Shown piece by piece: positions 27,743 through 38,300 of a stretch of 64,000 nt of DNA. How positions within the stretch are numbered: position 1 is the first letter of the stretch; the number at the start of each line of letters is the position of its first letter. The notes beneath the pieces were generated by a model, which was given only the letters and a program-made list of their open reading frames with translations, was not told where the DNA came from and searched no databases. A program made the position numbers and the translations under genes. The stretch is from 13-2-20CM-66-19 sp963760225 (GTDB lineage Bacteria; Pseudomonadota; Gammaproteobacteria; Steroidobacterales; Steroidobacteraceae): NCBI GenBank assembly GCA_963760225.1, contig CAVXCD010000003.1, positions 1,922,001 to 1,986,000 of the forward strand, read 5' to 3'.

Positions 27743-29019
27743 TGGCGGCTCGCGACGTCCGAACCGGCTGCGGGTGCCACATCGGCGACCGGGTTCGTCG
27801 AGCCTCGTGCGCCGATCAGGTTCGCGCCGATGAACTGCCCGGCCGCCGGCGTCGGGGCGATGATGACCTGCACCTTGTCGGAGAGCTTGTCGGCGAGCGT
27901 CTTCTGGATGAGCAACGGGTAGTGGGCGAGCAAGGCACCCTCGCGTTCCATCTGACCTGCATTCGCCTTGCCAACGAGATCGAGCCGGTAGGCTTCCGCG
28001 TCGGCGAGCCGCTGCCGCGAGTCCGCTTCGCCCCTGGCCTCGATACGGCGCGCCTCGGCGGCGCCCTCCGCGGTGCGGATACGCGCAACCTTCTCGGCCT
28101 CGGCCTCGAGCTGACGCTGCTCGATCTGCTTTTGCTTGAAGGGCAGGATGTGCTTCATGGTCTCCTCCTGCGCACGTGCGGCGATGACCTGGGCCTCACC
28201 TGCAGCCTCGGCCGCCTTTTGGCGCCTTACCTTGTCGGCCTCGCCCTCGAGCAGCGTCTCCTTCACCTGCGCCTCCTTCAGTTGCAGCGTGTAGCGAACC
28301 TTTTCCGTCTCGAGCTCCTCGGCAATGAGCTTCTCCATCTGCGCACGGTAGTCGCGCGGCAGATCCACCTGCCCCAGATCCACCCCCCGCAGCAGCAGAC
28401 CCATCGCTGCGAGCTTTGGCCGCAGCTCGGTGGTGATTTCCCGCTGGATCTCGGCCCGCTGGCTCGAGAAGATCTCGCGTACGGAGTGTTGGGAGAACAA
28501 GGGGTACACGATGCCCTGCACCGCGGGGCGCACGAGGTCGGCATTGAGATCATCCGGAAACTGCTTCGACATCTGCGCGATGCGGGCGCGATCGATGGCC
28601 CAGCGCACCGTCAGGTCAACGCCGATCGACAAACCCTCGTTCGACTGGAAGGGTGCCTTGCCGGTGGCGCTGGCGCTATCAATCGAACGGTACAGCTGAT
28701 CGCGAGTCGAGTAGCGGCGCAGCTCATGGAGGCCCGGCAGCACCAGCACGGTGCCTGCGGCGTAGGCGTTCGCCGAATCGTCGAACACGTTGGTGCGTAC
28801 GAGTACTTCGCTGCGATGCACGCTGGCGAAGGGTGGATGGTGGTAGAGACCGTAAGCCAATGCGGCGAGAACCGCTGCGATCACGAGGGGGCGGCGCGAG
28901 CGCCAGCCGGCCACAAAGAAAGCGGGCAGCGCAGCCGCCGCTAAGGCGCCCAGCCGGCCGAGAGGCTCGATGAGCGTGCGCCGCAGAAACACCAGGAGAG
29001 CATCGAACCGATCTGACAT
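27739..29019 (-). CDS. SPFH/band 7 membrane protein
   Basis: ATG 29019 gives 426 residues. A membrane segment (LVIAAVLAALAYGLY) precedes an SPFH domain at about residues 70-260 (VHRSEVLVRTNVFDDS, GLSIGVDLTVRWAIDRA, REIFSSQRAEIQREITTELRPKLAAMGLLLRGVDLGQVDLP). A long charged coiled coil follows (KEAQVKETLLEGEADKVRRQKAAEAAGEAQVI). Such prohibitin/HflK-like proteins form membrane scaffolds that regulate proteases or organise microdomains. It lies 114 bp downstream of cyoD on the same strand, so it could be read through from the oxidase operon. Confidence 0.85.
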   Translation of the reverse strand: MSDRFDALLVFLRRTLIEPLGRLGALAAAALPAFFVAGWRSRRPLVIAAVLAALAYGLYHHPPFASVHRSEVLVRTNVFDDSANAYAAGTVLVLPGLHELRRYSTRDQLYRSIDSASATGKAPFQSNEGLSIGVDLTVRWAIDRARIAQMSKQFPDDLNADLVRPAVQGIVYPLFSQHSVREIFSSQRAEIQREITTELRPKLAAMGLLLRGVDLGQVDLPRDYRAQMEKLIAEELETEKVRYTLQLKEAQVKETLLEGEADKVRRQKAAEAAGEAQVIAARAQEETMKHILPFKQKQIEQRQLEAEAEKVARIRTAEGAAEARRIEARGEADSRQRLADAEAYRLDLVGKANAGQMEREGALLAHYPLLIQKTLADKLSDKVQVIIAPTPAAGQFIGANLIGARGSTNPVADVAPAAGSDVASRQ

Positions 29020-29132
29020 AAACGCCACCACTGCCGCTGACGGTTGCCGCGAGTACGAAAGTCTCGCAGGCAGTTGTGGCAAAGCTGTGGGGCAATGGTG
29101 GCAGCCCCAAGGGTTTCATGCGGTGGGCAGCG

Positions 29133-29543
29133 TCAGCGCTGCATCTGCATGAGCTGATCCATGGGCATCATGTTGTGGTTCATGTGGCTCATGACCCAGA
29201 GCGAGCCAAACACCACCAGAAACACGATCAACACACCAAAAGCCAGGGCCAGGATGTTGTTGGCGTTGTCGGGGGCCGTGGTGATGTGCAGAAAGAAGAC
29301 CAGATGGATGCCCATCTGCGCCACCGCCAGCACCAGGATGGCCACGGCGAGCCCCGGCCGGTAAATTCCATCCGTCCCCACCACCCAGAAGGAAGCAATC
29401 GTCAGGCCGACGGCGAGCGCAAGTCCAAGCATATAGCCACGCACCTCGCGGCGCAGCGTGTGTTGCTCCCCGGGCAGGCCACCGTCCGCCAGGCGGTCCT
29501 CGCCGACGTAGGAGCCCGCGTCGTAATCAAGCTCGTCACTCAT
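29133..29543 (-). CDS. cyoD: Cytochrome bo3 ubiquinol oxidase subunit IV
   Basis: The 136-residue protein has three membrane segments (YMLGLALAVGLTIASFWVV, LAVAILVLAVAQMGIHLVFFLHI, ILALAFGVLIVFLVVFGSLWVM), as in CyoD, and the family motif AQMGIHLVFFLHI. The C terminus is Met-rich (MNHNMMPMDQLMQMQ), which might bind copper. It overlaps cyoC by four bases. Subunit IV supports assembly of the CuB site in E. coli. No cyoE (heme O synthase) follows, so it must be elsewhere. Confidence 0.92.
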   Translation of the reverse strand: MSDELDYDAGSYVGEDRLADGGLPGEQHTLRREVRGYMLGLALAVGLTIASFWVVGTDGIYRPGLAVAILVLAVAQMGIHLVFFLHITTAPDNANNILALAFGVLIVFLVVFGSLWVMSHMNHNMMPMDQLMQMQR

Positions 29544-30214
29544 GGCAGCAGCTCCGGTGGGAGCGAGCCCACCAAGTACACCAGGCTAAAGATCGCAACC
29601 CAGATGATGTCCAAGGCATGCCAGAAGAGGCTGAAGCACAGAAAGCGGTGGCGGATGTCCTGACGGAACCCCTTGGCATAGAACTGCGCCATCATGGTGC
29701 CGAGCCACAGGAGTCCGGCGCTCACGTGTACCCCATGGCATCCCACCAGGGTGAAAAACGAAGAAAGAAAAGCACTGCGGCCCGGACCCGCTCCGCGAAC
29801 AACGAAGCCGGAGAACTCGCGGATCTCGAGCACAATGAAAGCGAGGCCGAGGAGCCCGGTCGCGAGCAGCGCGAGCTGCGTCCACTTTTGATTACGCTGT
29901 CCTACCGCAAGACTTGCCATGCCACAGGTGAAGGTGGAGGCGAGCAGGCACGCCGTCTGCACCGCGGTGTTGTGCAGATCGAACAGCTCGTGCGCGGACG
30001 GCCCACCAGAAGTGTTCTTGAAGAGCACCGCATAGGCCGCAAAGAAGGCCGAGAACATGATCACGTCGGAGAGCAGAAAGATCCAGAACCCGTAACCGAC
30101 GACGATTCGCTTGGGCGCAGGCCCGCCGCTGCCGTGCCCGCTTATCGCCCGATGTGCCGCCTCGGGCGGACCGAAGGCGGGGTCGTGCGCGAAGCGCAAC
30201 GCCGGGGTGCTCAT
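29540..30214 (-). CDS. cyoC: Cytochrome bo3 ubiquinol oxidase subunit III
   Basis: The 224-residue protein has five membrane segments typical of CyoC. Landmarks are GYGFWIFLLSDVIMFSAFFAAYAVL at TM1, ELFDLHNTAVQTACLLASTFTCGMA, SSFFTLVGCHGVHVSAGLLWLGTMM and the final FSLFWHALDIIWVAIFSLVYLVG. It overlaps cyoB by four bases at its start and cyoD at its end, so the operon is translationally coupled. It stabilises subunit I in the inner membrane. Confidence 0.94.
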   Translation of the reverse strand: MSTPALRFAHDPAFGPPEAAHRAISGHGSGGPAPKRIVVGYGFWIFLLSDVIMFSAFFAAYAVLFKNTSGGPSAHELFDLHNTAVQTACLLASTFTCGMASLAVGQRNQKWTQLALLATGLLGLAFIVLEIREFSGFVVRGAGPGRSAFLSSFFTLVGCHGVHVSAGLLWLGTMMAQFYAKGFRQDIRHRFLCFSLFWHALDIIWVAIFSLVYLVGSLPPELLP

Positions 30215-32214
30215 CCGGCTGCCTCTGCCCGCAGCGCCGCGGCACGGGCGGCGCGGTTGGCGCGATCGATGCGCGCCACCTCCTCAGCCGGGAGCTCAGT
30301 CTCATGGACGTCCCGCCAGGCAAAGACCACGAAAGTCACGTAGGCACCGAGCAGTCCAAGCACCACCAGCCACCAGATCTGCCAGATCAGGGCAAACCCC
30401 GTCACCACCGCAAGAAACGCGGTCACGAATCCGGTCGGACTGTTGCGCGGCATCTCGATGGCGGCATACAGCGGCTCGGGCGTCACCAGCTGCTGCGCGG
30501 CGCGCGCCTGTTGCTTGATGTCCCAGTAGGGTTCCTCGCTCGTGACCGTGGGCAACACGGCAAAGTTGAATGCGGGCGGCGGCGAAGCGGTGGCCCATTC
30601 CAGCGAGCGGCCGTCCCACGGATCCCCGGTCGGATCGCGCCGCTGTGCGCGGCCGCGCACGGAGACCCACAGCTGAGCGATCTGGAATGCGATGCCGCAT
30701 AGAATAAGGAGCGCGCCGACGCCTGCGATCAAGACCCACGGATGCCACTCCGGCCGGTCGTAGCGCTGCATGCGCCGGGTCATGCCTTCAAACCCCAGGA
30801 CGTAGAGCGGCACGAAGGCGACGTAGAAACCGACCAGCCAGCACCAGAACGCGGCTTTTCCGAGCCGCTCGTCAAGGGCGAAGCCGAAGGCCTTGGGGAA
30901 CCAGTACGTATAACCGGCGAAAGCGCCGAATAGCACGCCACCGATGATCACGTTGTGAAAGTGTGCCACCAGGAACAGGCTGTTGTGCAGCACGAAGTCC
31001 ACCGCCGGCGAGGCGAGCAGCACTCCCGTCATGCCGCCGATGACGAAGGTCACCATGAAGCCGACCGCCCAGAGCATGGCGGACGTGAAGCGGATGCGAC
31101 CGCCATACATGGTGAACAGCCAGTTGAAGATTTTGACGCCGGTCGGCACCGCGATGATCATGCTGGCGATGCCAAAGAAGCCGTTGACATCGCCGCCCGC
31201 TCCCATCGTGAAGAAGTGATGCAGCCAGACGGTGAAGGACAGGATGCAGATCGCCATGGTGGCGATGATCATGGAGCGGCGGTCGAACAGCGGTTTGCCG
31301 CAGAAGGTCGCAACCACCTCGGAGAACACCCCGAAGGCGGGCAGGATCAGGATGTAGACCTCCGGGTGCCCCCAGGCCCAGATCAGGTTCATGAACATCA
31401 TGGCGTTGCCGCCGGCTTCATTGGTGAAGAAATGAAACCCCACGTAGCGGTCGAGCAGCAGCATGGCCAGCGTCGCCGTCAGAATCGGGAATGCGGCGAC
31501 AATCAGCAGATTCGAAGCGAGCGACGTCCAGCAGAAAATCGGCATGCGCATGTAGCTCATGCCCGGCGCACGCATCTTGAGAATGGTCGTCACGAAGTTG
31601 ATGCCTGTCATCAGCGTGCCGATACCGGATATCTGGATGGCCCACAGGTAGTAATCGACGCCCACTCCCGGGGAATAGGTGAGCTCGGACAGCGGCGGAT
31701 ACGGCAGCCACCCGGTGCGGGCAAACTCACCAACTACCAGCGAGAGGTTGACCAGGAGCGCACCGGATGCGGTAAGCCAGAGACTCACCGAGTTCAAGGT
31801 GGGAAAGGCTACGTCGCGCACGCCCAGCTGCAGCGGCACGGCAAAATTCATCAGTCCGATGACGAACGGCATCGCCACGAAGAAGATCATGATCGTGCCG
31901 TGGGCCGAGAAGATCTGATCGTAATGCTCGGGTGGCAGATACCCCGCCGCGTGAAAGGCCAGCGCCTGCTGCGAGCGCATCATGAGCGCGTCGATAAAGC
32001 CGCGCAGCAGCATCACCACGGCCAGCAGGCAGTACATGACGCCGATGCGCTTGTGGTCGGTGCTCGTGATCCACTCGCGCCACAGGTAGGGAAGGTAGCC
32101 CCTCGCCACCACCCAGATGACGACCGCAGCCATACCGAAAACGACCAAGGCTCCGGCCGCGAGCGGAATCGGCTGACCGAAGGGGATTGCCTGCCAGGTG
32201 AGCTTGCCGAACAT
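30211..32214 (-). CDS. cyoB: Cytochrome bo3 ubiquinol oxidase subunit I
   Basis: ATG 32214 gives 667 residues, the CyoB length. The longer open frame overlaps cyoA. Heme b/CuB ligands are visible: FSAHGTIMIF, WAWGHPEVYILILP (His-Tyr crosslink pair), WLHHFFTMG and LVAHFHNVIIGG. The quinol-site residues known in E. coli are also kept (LLRGFIDA and HYDQIF, equivalent to R71, D75, H98, Q101), so this is a quinol and not a cytochrome c oxidase. It pumps protons while reducing O2 to water. Confidence 0.97.
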   Translation of the reverse strand: MFGKLTWQAIPFGQPIPLAAGALVVFGMAAVVIWVVARGYLPYLWREWITSTDHKRIGVMYCLLAVVMLLRGFIDALMMRSQQALAFHAAGYLPPEHYDQIFSAHGTIMIFFVAMPFVIGLMNFAVPLQLGVRDVAFPTLNSVSLWLTASGALLVNLSLVVGEFARTGWLPYPPLSELTYSPGVGVDYYLWAIQISGIGTLMTGINFVTTILKMRAPGMSYMRMPIFCWTSLASNLLIVAAFPILTATLAMLLLDRYVGFHFFTNEAGGNAMMFMNLIWAWGHPEVYILILPAFGVFSEVVATFCGKPLFDRRSMIIATMAICILSFTVWLHHFFTMGAGGDVNGFFGIASMIIAVPTGVKIFNWLFTMYGGRIRFTSAMLWAVGFMVTFVIGGMTGVLLASPAVDFVLHNSLFLVAHFHNVIIGGVLFGAFAGYTYWFPKAFGFALDERLGKAAFWCWLVGFYVAFVPLYVLGFEGMTRRMQRYDRPEWHPWVLIAGVGALLILCGIAFQIAQLWVSVRGRAQRRDPTGDPWDGRSLEWATASPPPAFNFAVLPTVTSEEPYWDIKQQARAAQQLVTPEPLYAAIEMPRNSPTGFVTAFLAVVTGFALIWQIWWLVVLGLLGAYVTFVVFAWRDVHETELPAEEVARIDRANRAARAAALRAEAAG

Positions 32215-32215
32215 T

Positions 32216-33148
32216 TCAGTCCTGTCGGTGCGCGAGCAGCGTCGAGCCGCCGGCGGCGGTCCTCGCGGTCGGCGGTCCCTCGCCCGGTGGTAATTCCTGA
32301 TGAACGATCTCGCCGAACAATCCCGTTTGCACCGAGCGATAGGTGTAGGGATTGACGTTCTGAGTCTGCTTGAGGAGGCCACGATAGGCGGCTTCATCCA
32401 ACACCGGGCCAACGGCACGTGCAGCGGCGGCCCAGCCGGCGAATTCCCGAGGCGATACAGCGTCAACATCGAAGTTCATACCGGGGAACCCATCGCCGCT
32501 AAAGTGCGCCGACAGGCCCAGGTAACTCCCCGGGCGGTCGGCTTGCAGGTTGAGGCGGCTCGTCATGCCGTACATGGCATAGATCTCGCTGCCGAGCTGC
32601 GGCACGAAGAACACGTTGAACACGCTGGCTGAAGTGATCTTCAGATTCAGCGGCACCCCGACCGGAACCACCATACGGTTCACGCTGGCGACATTCTGCT
32701 GCGGATAGATGAATAGCCACTTCCAGTCGAGCGAGACCACCTCGACTTCCAGGGGTTGCGCCTTTGACTTGAGCGGCTCGGCCGGATCAAGCAGATGGGC
32801 GCTGATCCAGGCGATACCGCCCAGGAAAAAGATCACCAGGGCGGGAATGGACCAGACGAGCAGCTCGAGCCGTCCGGAGTAAGCGAAGTCTGGTCGATAG
32901 CGCGCGCGCGTGTTCGAGGCGCGAAACCAGTACGCGAACACAAGAGTACACACGATCGTGGGGATCCCGACAGCGAGCATGATCGCGAGGGAATCGAGCA
33001 ACACGATACGCTCGCCCTCGCTCACCGGTCCCGCAGGAGAAAGGACTGCGGTGTGGCATCCGGCGAGACAGAGCAACAGCAGCGGCACGAGGTTGCGCCT
33101 GACGACGGTAACCTGCGCTCTCCTGGGACCGCGTGTAGGCCTTCTCAT
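32216..33148 (-). CDS. cyoA: Cytochrome bo3 ubiquinol oxidase subunit II
   Basis: The 310-residue lipoprotein has lipobox LLCLAGCHT, two membrane segments (IMLAVGIPTIVCTLVFAYWF, LLVWSIPALVIFFLGGIAWI) and a cupredoxin domain (VEVVSLDWKWLFIYPQQNVASVN, FVPQLGSEIYAMYGMTSRLNLQADRPG). It lacks the CuA cysteine/histidine set, as expected for a quinol oxidase. It is the first gene of cyoABCD. The 219-bp gap to the divergent PQQ dehydrogenase must contain both promoters. The gap includes a GC palindrome (CTGCGCC-GT-GGCGCAG) near 33310-33325. Confidence 0.95.
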   Translation of the reverse strand: MRRPTRGPRRAQVTVVRRNLVPLLLLCLAGCHTAVLSPAGPVSEGERIVLLDSLAIMLAVGIPTIVCTLVFAYWFRASNTRARYRPDFAYSGRLELLVWSIPALVIFFLGGIAWISAHLLDPAEPLKSKAQPLEVEVVSLDWKWLFIYPQQNVASVNRMVVPVGVPLNLKITSASVFNVFFVPQLGSEIYAMYGMTSRLNLQADRPGSYLGLSAHFSGDGFPGMNFDVDAVSPREFAGWAAAARAVGPVLDEAAYRGLLKQTQNVNPYTYRSVQTGLFGEIVHQELPPGEGPPTARTAAGGSTLLAHRQD

Positions 33149-33367
33149 GATCCCCTCGCGTAAGCTCGCGGCGTGCGGCTCACCAAATGCAATACAACAA
33201 TACCAGCTGCAAGGGGAGCCGCAAGCTTAGCGTTTATCAACTGCCGCACGAACGCGTTGTATATCCTTCGATAGGATCCTGCGAAACTGACATGCCGCAA
33301 GTCGCCTGCGCCGTGGCGCAGACGTAAACTGCAATGGACTGCTCAGGGGAACTGCGGGAGTTAACTC

Positions 33368-35155
33368 ATGAAATCCGGGCTTGGCGCGATTCTCGGCGCA
33401 ATCATCGTCATCGGCATTGTCATAGCCGGCCTGCTCTACGCGTATTGGGACCAGGCGGTCCCGGTCGCGGCGCTGGCGCTGAATTACGTACGTTATTGGT
33501 CCGCGCCTGCCGGCACCCTTGAAACGGAAGTGGCGCAGAGCACACCTGCATCGCAGCCGTCAGCGCCGGCGGCTCCCGCCGCGTCCGAGGCTGTCTCATC
33601 GGGAACCGAGGGAGACTGGCCAAGCTACAACAGGACACTCACGTCGAACCGCTTCTCGCCGCTCAGTCAAATCAACACCACGAACGCCGACAAGCTCAAG
33701 GTTCTGTGCACTTATGACACCGGGCAACATACCGGCTTCACGTCGGGACTGCTCGAGGTGGAGGGCGCCCTGATTTTCGTCACGGAGTACGACCTGTTCT
33801 CCATCGACCCGGCGACATGCCGCGAGCAGTGGCGGACGCATGAGGCTTACGCCCCAGCCACCCCCCAGGGCGTCAATCGCGGTGCAGCGTATCTGGACGG
33901 CATGCTCTTCCGCGGTACGCAGGACGGCCGCGTGCTCGCCTACGATTCGAAAACCGGTAAGCGCATCTGGCAAACCTCGATCGCGGATCCGAAAAAGGGC
34001 GAGACCGCGCCCGCCGCCCCCATCGCCTGGAATGGCCTGGTCTTCATCGGCACTGCGGGAGGCGATATTAAAGGCGTGAAAGGACGCATGTACGCGCTCG
34101 ACGCCAAGAGCGGCAAAATCGCCTGGGAATTCTATCTCGTGCCCAAGACCGCCGGGGATCCAACACGCGGACCTGAGGACGCGTCCCGGACCAACGCGTC
34201 CACCTGGGGCAACACTCTGCCGGGAGTGCCGATCACCGGCGGCGGCACCTGGAGTTCGTACAGCCTCGACCCGGACACAGGACTTTTGTATGTACCGGGC
34301 GGCAATCCCGCGCCCGATTTCGCCCCGGACGTACGCCCGGGACCAGACCTTTATACCGACTCGGTCGTGGTGCTCGATGCGAAGACCGGCGCGTATAAGA
34401 ACCACTTCAAGATCGTGCCGAAGGACTGGCACGATTGGGACGTTTCCAGCACTCCCGCAATCATCCGCACCGCAGGCGGCAAGAAGGTGCTGTCGCTCGC
34501 GCCGAAGGACGGCCACCTGTACGGCTTCGATCTTGACACGAATGCCCTGCTCTATCGGACGCCGGTCACCCGCATCGAAAATGCGGATGCGCCATTTTCC
34601 CCGGGCACACCCGTCCACTTCTGCCCCGGCTCGACCGGCGGCAACGAGTGGAACGGTCCCGCTTTCGATCCGCAGACCAACCTCGTTTACGTCGGCGAGG
34701 TCGAGTGGTGCACCACCGCTTCGCTCCTGCCGGCGGAGAAAATTGCGGCCGCCAAGCCCGCCACGCCGTGGTCCGGCGAAGCCTCGCTCAACCCCTTCAA
34801 TACCTGGGGCAAACCGGATCGCGTCTTCGACTGGGCGGGCTGGACCTACGCGGTCGACGCCGACACGGGCGCCTGGCGATGGAGAGCCAAGACCAACTAC
34901 CCGATTCAAAGCGGCATGACGCCGACGGCGGGCGGGGTCGTCTTGTTCGGCGACATGGGCGGCAATTTCTATGCGCTCGACGCCACCGACGGGCACAAAT
35001 TGTGGGGGCAGAAGATCGGCGGCGCGATCGGCGGCGGCGTCATCACCTACGCCGTCAATGGAACGCAAAAGGTCGCGGTCGCGACCGGCCTCACCGAAGT
35101 CCTTTGGCCGACTGAGATCACCACGGCGAAAGTGTCGGTGCTCGGATTGGACTAA
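33368..35155 (+). CDS. Membrane-anchored PQQ-dependent dehydrogenase
   Basis: The 595-residue protein has an N-terminal membrane anchor (ILGAIIVIGIVIAGLLYAYW), an Ala/Ser/Pro linker to about residue 80, then the quinoprotein eight-blade propeller (GDWPSYNRTLTSNRFSPLSQIN, repeated W-motifs such as LAYDSKTGKRIWQT, YALDAKSGKIAWEF, YALDATDGHKLWGQ). The catalytic-Asp region is KDWHDWDVSSTPAII. There is no heme c motif and no adjacent-cysteine ring near the active site. It probably oxidises an alcohol or sugar in the periplasm and passes electrons to quinone or a carrier. The divergent bo3 oxidase is a natural terminal acceptor. Confidence 0.88.
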   Translation: MKSGLGAILGAIIVIGIVIAGLLYAYWDQAVPVAALALNYVRYWSAPAGTLETEVAQSTPASQPSAPAAPAASEAVSSGTEGDWPSYNRTLTSNRFSPLSQINTTNADKLKVLCTYDTGQHTGFTSGLLEVEGALIFVTEYDLFSIDPATCREQWRTHEAYAPATPQGVNRGAAYLDGMLFRGTQDGRVLAYDSKTGKRIWQTSIADPKKGETAPAAPIAWNGLVFIGTAGGDIKGVKGRMYALDAKSGKIAWEFYLVPKTAGDPTRGPEDASRTNASTWGNTLPGVPITGGGTWSSYSLDPDTGLLYVPGGNPAPDFAPDVRPGPDLYTDSVVVLDAKTGAYKNHFKIVPKDWHDWDVSSTPAIIRTAGGKKVLSLAPKDGHLYGFDLDTNALLYRTPVTRIENADAPFSPGTPVHFCPGSTGGNEWNGPAFDPQTNLVYVGEVEWCTTASLLPAEKIAAAKPATPWSGEASLNPFNTWGKPDRVFDWAGWTYAVDADTGAWRWRAKTNYPIQSGMTPTAGGVVLFGDMGGNFYALDATDGHKLWGQKIGGAIGGGVITYAVNGTQKVAVATGLTEVLWPTEITTAKVSVLGLD

Positions 35156-35347
35156 CACCGCCAGGGCCACACGCGGGTGTCTCAGGGCGGGGGGTGCTCG
35201 CGACGATGACCTGAGCATCTGCCAAGTCATTCGGCGCCGTCAGCGCGCTCCTACACGAGGAAGGGGCCGACTCCGACGCACCGCTGACGGTATGCTTCTG
35301 CGTGTTCTAAGCCGGGGGGAGCCGCAGCAAGCCGTGAGGATAGAAGA

Positions 35348-38300
35348 ATGAGCGCGGTCCCGATGCACTTCGATCACAGCCGCGAGTTCCTCGCCGGAGG
35401 CGGGGAGATGGGCGCGCTCATTCGCGCGCACGACTGGAGCCGCACGCCACTCGGTGCGCCGGAAAGGTGGTCGCCCACCTTACGGATGATGGTGAGCTTT
35501 CTACTCGCGAACCGCTTTCCGCTGCTTCTGTGGTGGGGCCCCGACTACATCCAGGTCTACAACGACGCCTACCGGCCGGTGCTGGGATCAAAGCACCCGC
35601 AGTTTCTGGGGCGTCCGGTGCGCGAGTGCTGGAGCGAGATTTTCGAGGTTATCGGCCCGCTCATTGACACGCCGTACCACGGCGGACCGGCCACCTGGAT
35701 GGAGGACATCGAACTCGAGGTGAACCGTCACGGCTATCTCGAGGAAAGCCACTTCACCATTGCCTACAGCCCCGTGCCGGATGAGACCGCGCCGCAAGGC
35801 ATCGGCGGGGTGCTGGCCACCGTGCACGAGATCACCGAGAAGGTGATCGGCCAGCGCCGCGTCGGCATATTGAGCGAGCTCGGCGCACGCGCCGGGGATG
35901 CGAAGACAGCGGATGAGGCCTGCCGCATTGCAGCCGAGATCCTCGCCCGGCACCCGAAGGACATCGCCCACGCGACGCTCTATCTCGCCGAACAGGACGG
36001 GGAGGCGCTGCGGCGCGCCTGCGCCGTGCGCACGGCGCCGCAGGTAGTGACGCCCGAGCTCATTACATTGGGAAGCCGCGAGTCACGCGAGCCGTGGCCG
36101 CTCGAGCGCGCGGTGCGCGGCGACAGTGCGCAGGTTGCCGAAGCGGGCCAGCGGGAGAAGGTGGTTGCGCTCCCCATCCGCTCGCACCTGGCGCACACCC
36201 CCGCCGGCGTCCTGGTGGTCGGCCCGAATCCCAAGATTGCCCTCGACTCGCAGTACCTGGCGTTCCTCGAGCTCCTCACCTCGCAGATCGCCACCGCGAT
36301 CGCGAACGCGGTGGCCTACGATGCCGAGCGCCGCCGCGCCGAGGCGCTGGCCGAGATCGATCGCGCCAAGACCACCTTCTTCTCGAACGTCAGCCACGAG
36401 TTCCGCACCCCCCTCACGCTGATCCTCGGGCCACTCGAAGAGGCGCGCGCCAACCCGCAGCTGCCGGCCGCCGCACGCGAGCAGCTGGGACTGGTGACCC
36501 ACAACGCGCAGCGGCTCCTGAAGCTGGTGAATTCACTGCTCGAGTTCTCGCGCATCGAGGCGGGGCGCATCGAAGCCTGCTACCAGCCCACCGACCTTGC
36601 GACTCTCACGCGCGATCTCGCCAGCATGTTCCGCTCCGCCATGGAGCGCGCGAATCTCACCTACCTGGTCGAGTGCGAGGATCTCAAGGCGCCGGTGCAC
36701 GTCGATCGGGACATGTGGGAGAAGATCGTTCTCAATCTTCTCTCCAACGCGTTCAAATTCACCCTCGGCGGCGAGGTCGCGCTGCGCCTGCGGCGCGACG
36801 ACGGCCACGCGCTGCTCGAGGTCGCCGACAGCGGCGTCGGCATCGCCGCGAGCGAGATGCCGCGGCTGTTCGAGCGCTTCCACCGTGTCGAGGGCTCGGG
36901 CGGGCGCAGCCAGGAAGGCTCAGGGATCGGGCTCGCGCTGGTGCACGAGCTGGTGCGGCTGCACGGCGGCACCATCGAGGCCGAGAGCGAGCCCGGCAAG
37001 GGCACAACGCTCAGGGTGCGGGTGCCGCTCGGCACGGCGCACCTGCCGGCCGAGCGCAGCGGCGACTCGCGCGCCCGTGCGGCGAGCTCCGCGAGCGCGC
37101 AGAGCTACGTGCAGGAGGCACTGCGCTGGCTGCCGGAGGATCCGGCCGAGAGCCGCACGGTGCTGGTGCCGAGCGCGGATCTCGCGCCCGTGGCGCACGA
37201 CCGGCGTTTTGCGGCGACGCATGGCGCGCGCATCCTGCTCGCCGACGACAACGCCGACATGCGCACCTATGTGCGCCAGCTCCTCGCGCCGATGTACGAG
37301 GTGGAGAGCGTGCGCGACGGCGCCGAGGCGCTTGCCGCCGCCACCGAGCGGCACCCCGACCTGATCCTGACGGATGTCATGATGCCGCGGCTCGACGGGT
37401 TCGCCCTGCTGGAGCAGCTGCGGGCGACGCCCGCGCTGCGCGACGTGCCGGTGATCCTGCTGTCCGCGCGCGCGGGGCAGGAATCGCGCATCCAGGGGCT
37501 GGATGCGGGAGCGGATGACTACCTGGTGAAGCCGTTCTCGGCGCGCGAGCTGGTGACCCGGGTCGGGGCGATGCTCGAGCGCCGCCGTGCGCGCGAGGCG
37601 ATGAGCCTGCGCACCGCGCAGTACGAAACGCTGCTGCAGGCGGCCCCCCTGGGCGTCTATGTGGTCGGCCAGGATTTCACCATCCGCGACGTCAATCCCA
37701 GCGCCCAGCGCGCCTTCGGCGACATTCGTGAGCTCGTCGGCCGCGACTTCGCCGAGGTCATGGCGCTGCTGTGGCCTGCGCCCTACGCGCAAGAGGTGGT
37801 GCGGCTGTTCCGTCGCACGCTGGACACCGGCGAGCCGCACTTCACGGCCGAGCAGATCGAGCAGCGGATCGATCGCGGCGTGACCGAGTATTACGAGTGG
37901 CAGATCCACAGGATTCCGCTGCCGGACGGTCCGGGGGTGGTGTGCTACTTCCGTGACATCTCGTCCCACGTGCAGGCGCGCGTGCGGCTCGAGACCTCCA
38001 ACCGCCAGAAGAACGAGTTTCTCGCCATGCTGGCGCACGAGCTCAGGAACCCTATGGCGCCGATCAGGAACGTCGCCGACATCCTGTCGCGAAACCCGCA
38101 GGACGGGCAGCGGCCGGCGATCACCGAGATCCTGCGCCGCCAGGTGAGCGTGCTGTCGCGCCTGGTGGACGACCTCCTTGATGTGTCGCGCATCACGCAG
38201 GGGCGTATCGAGCTCAAGCGCCGCCCGGTGCAGATCTCCGAGGTCATCGCACAGGCGGTTGAGACCGTGCAGCCGCTGCTCAGCGAGCGCCGGCAGAGGA

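Noticed and set aside
30955..32355. 466-codon frame opposite cyoB
   Set aside because: It is a His/Glu/Arg-rich antisense shadow of cyoB.
33300..33330. CTGCGCC-GT-GGCGCAG palindrome in the cyoA/PQQ gap as a regulon site
   Set aside because: The half-sites (CTGCGCC) do not match TGTNCG and the spacing differs.
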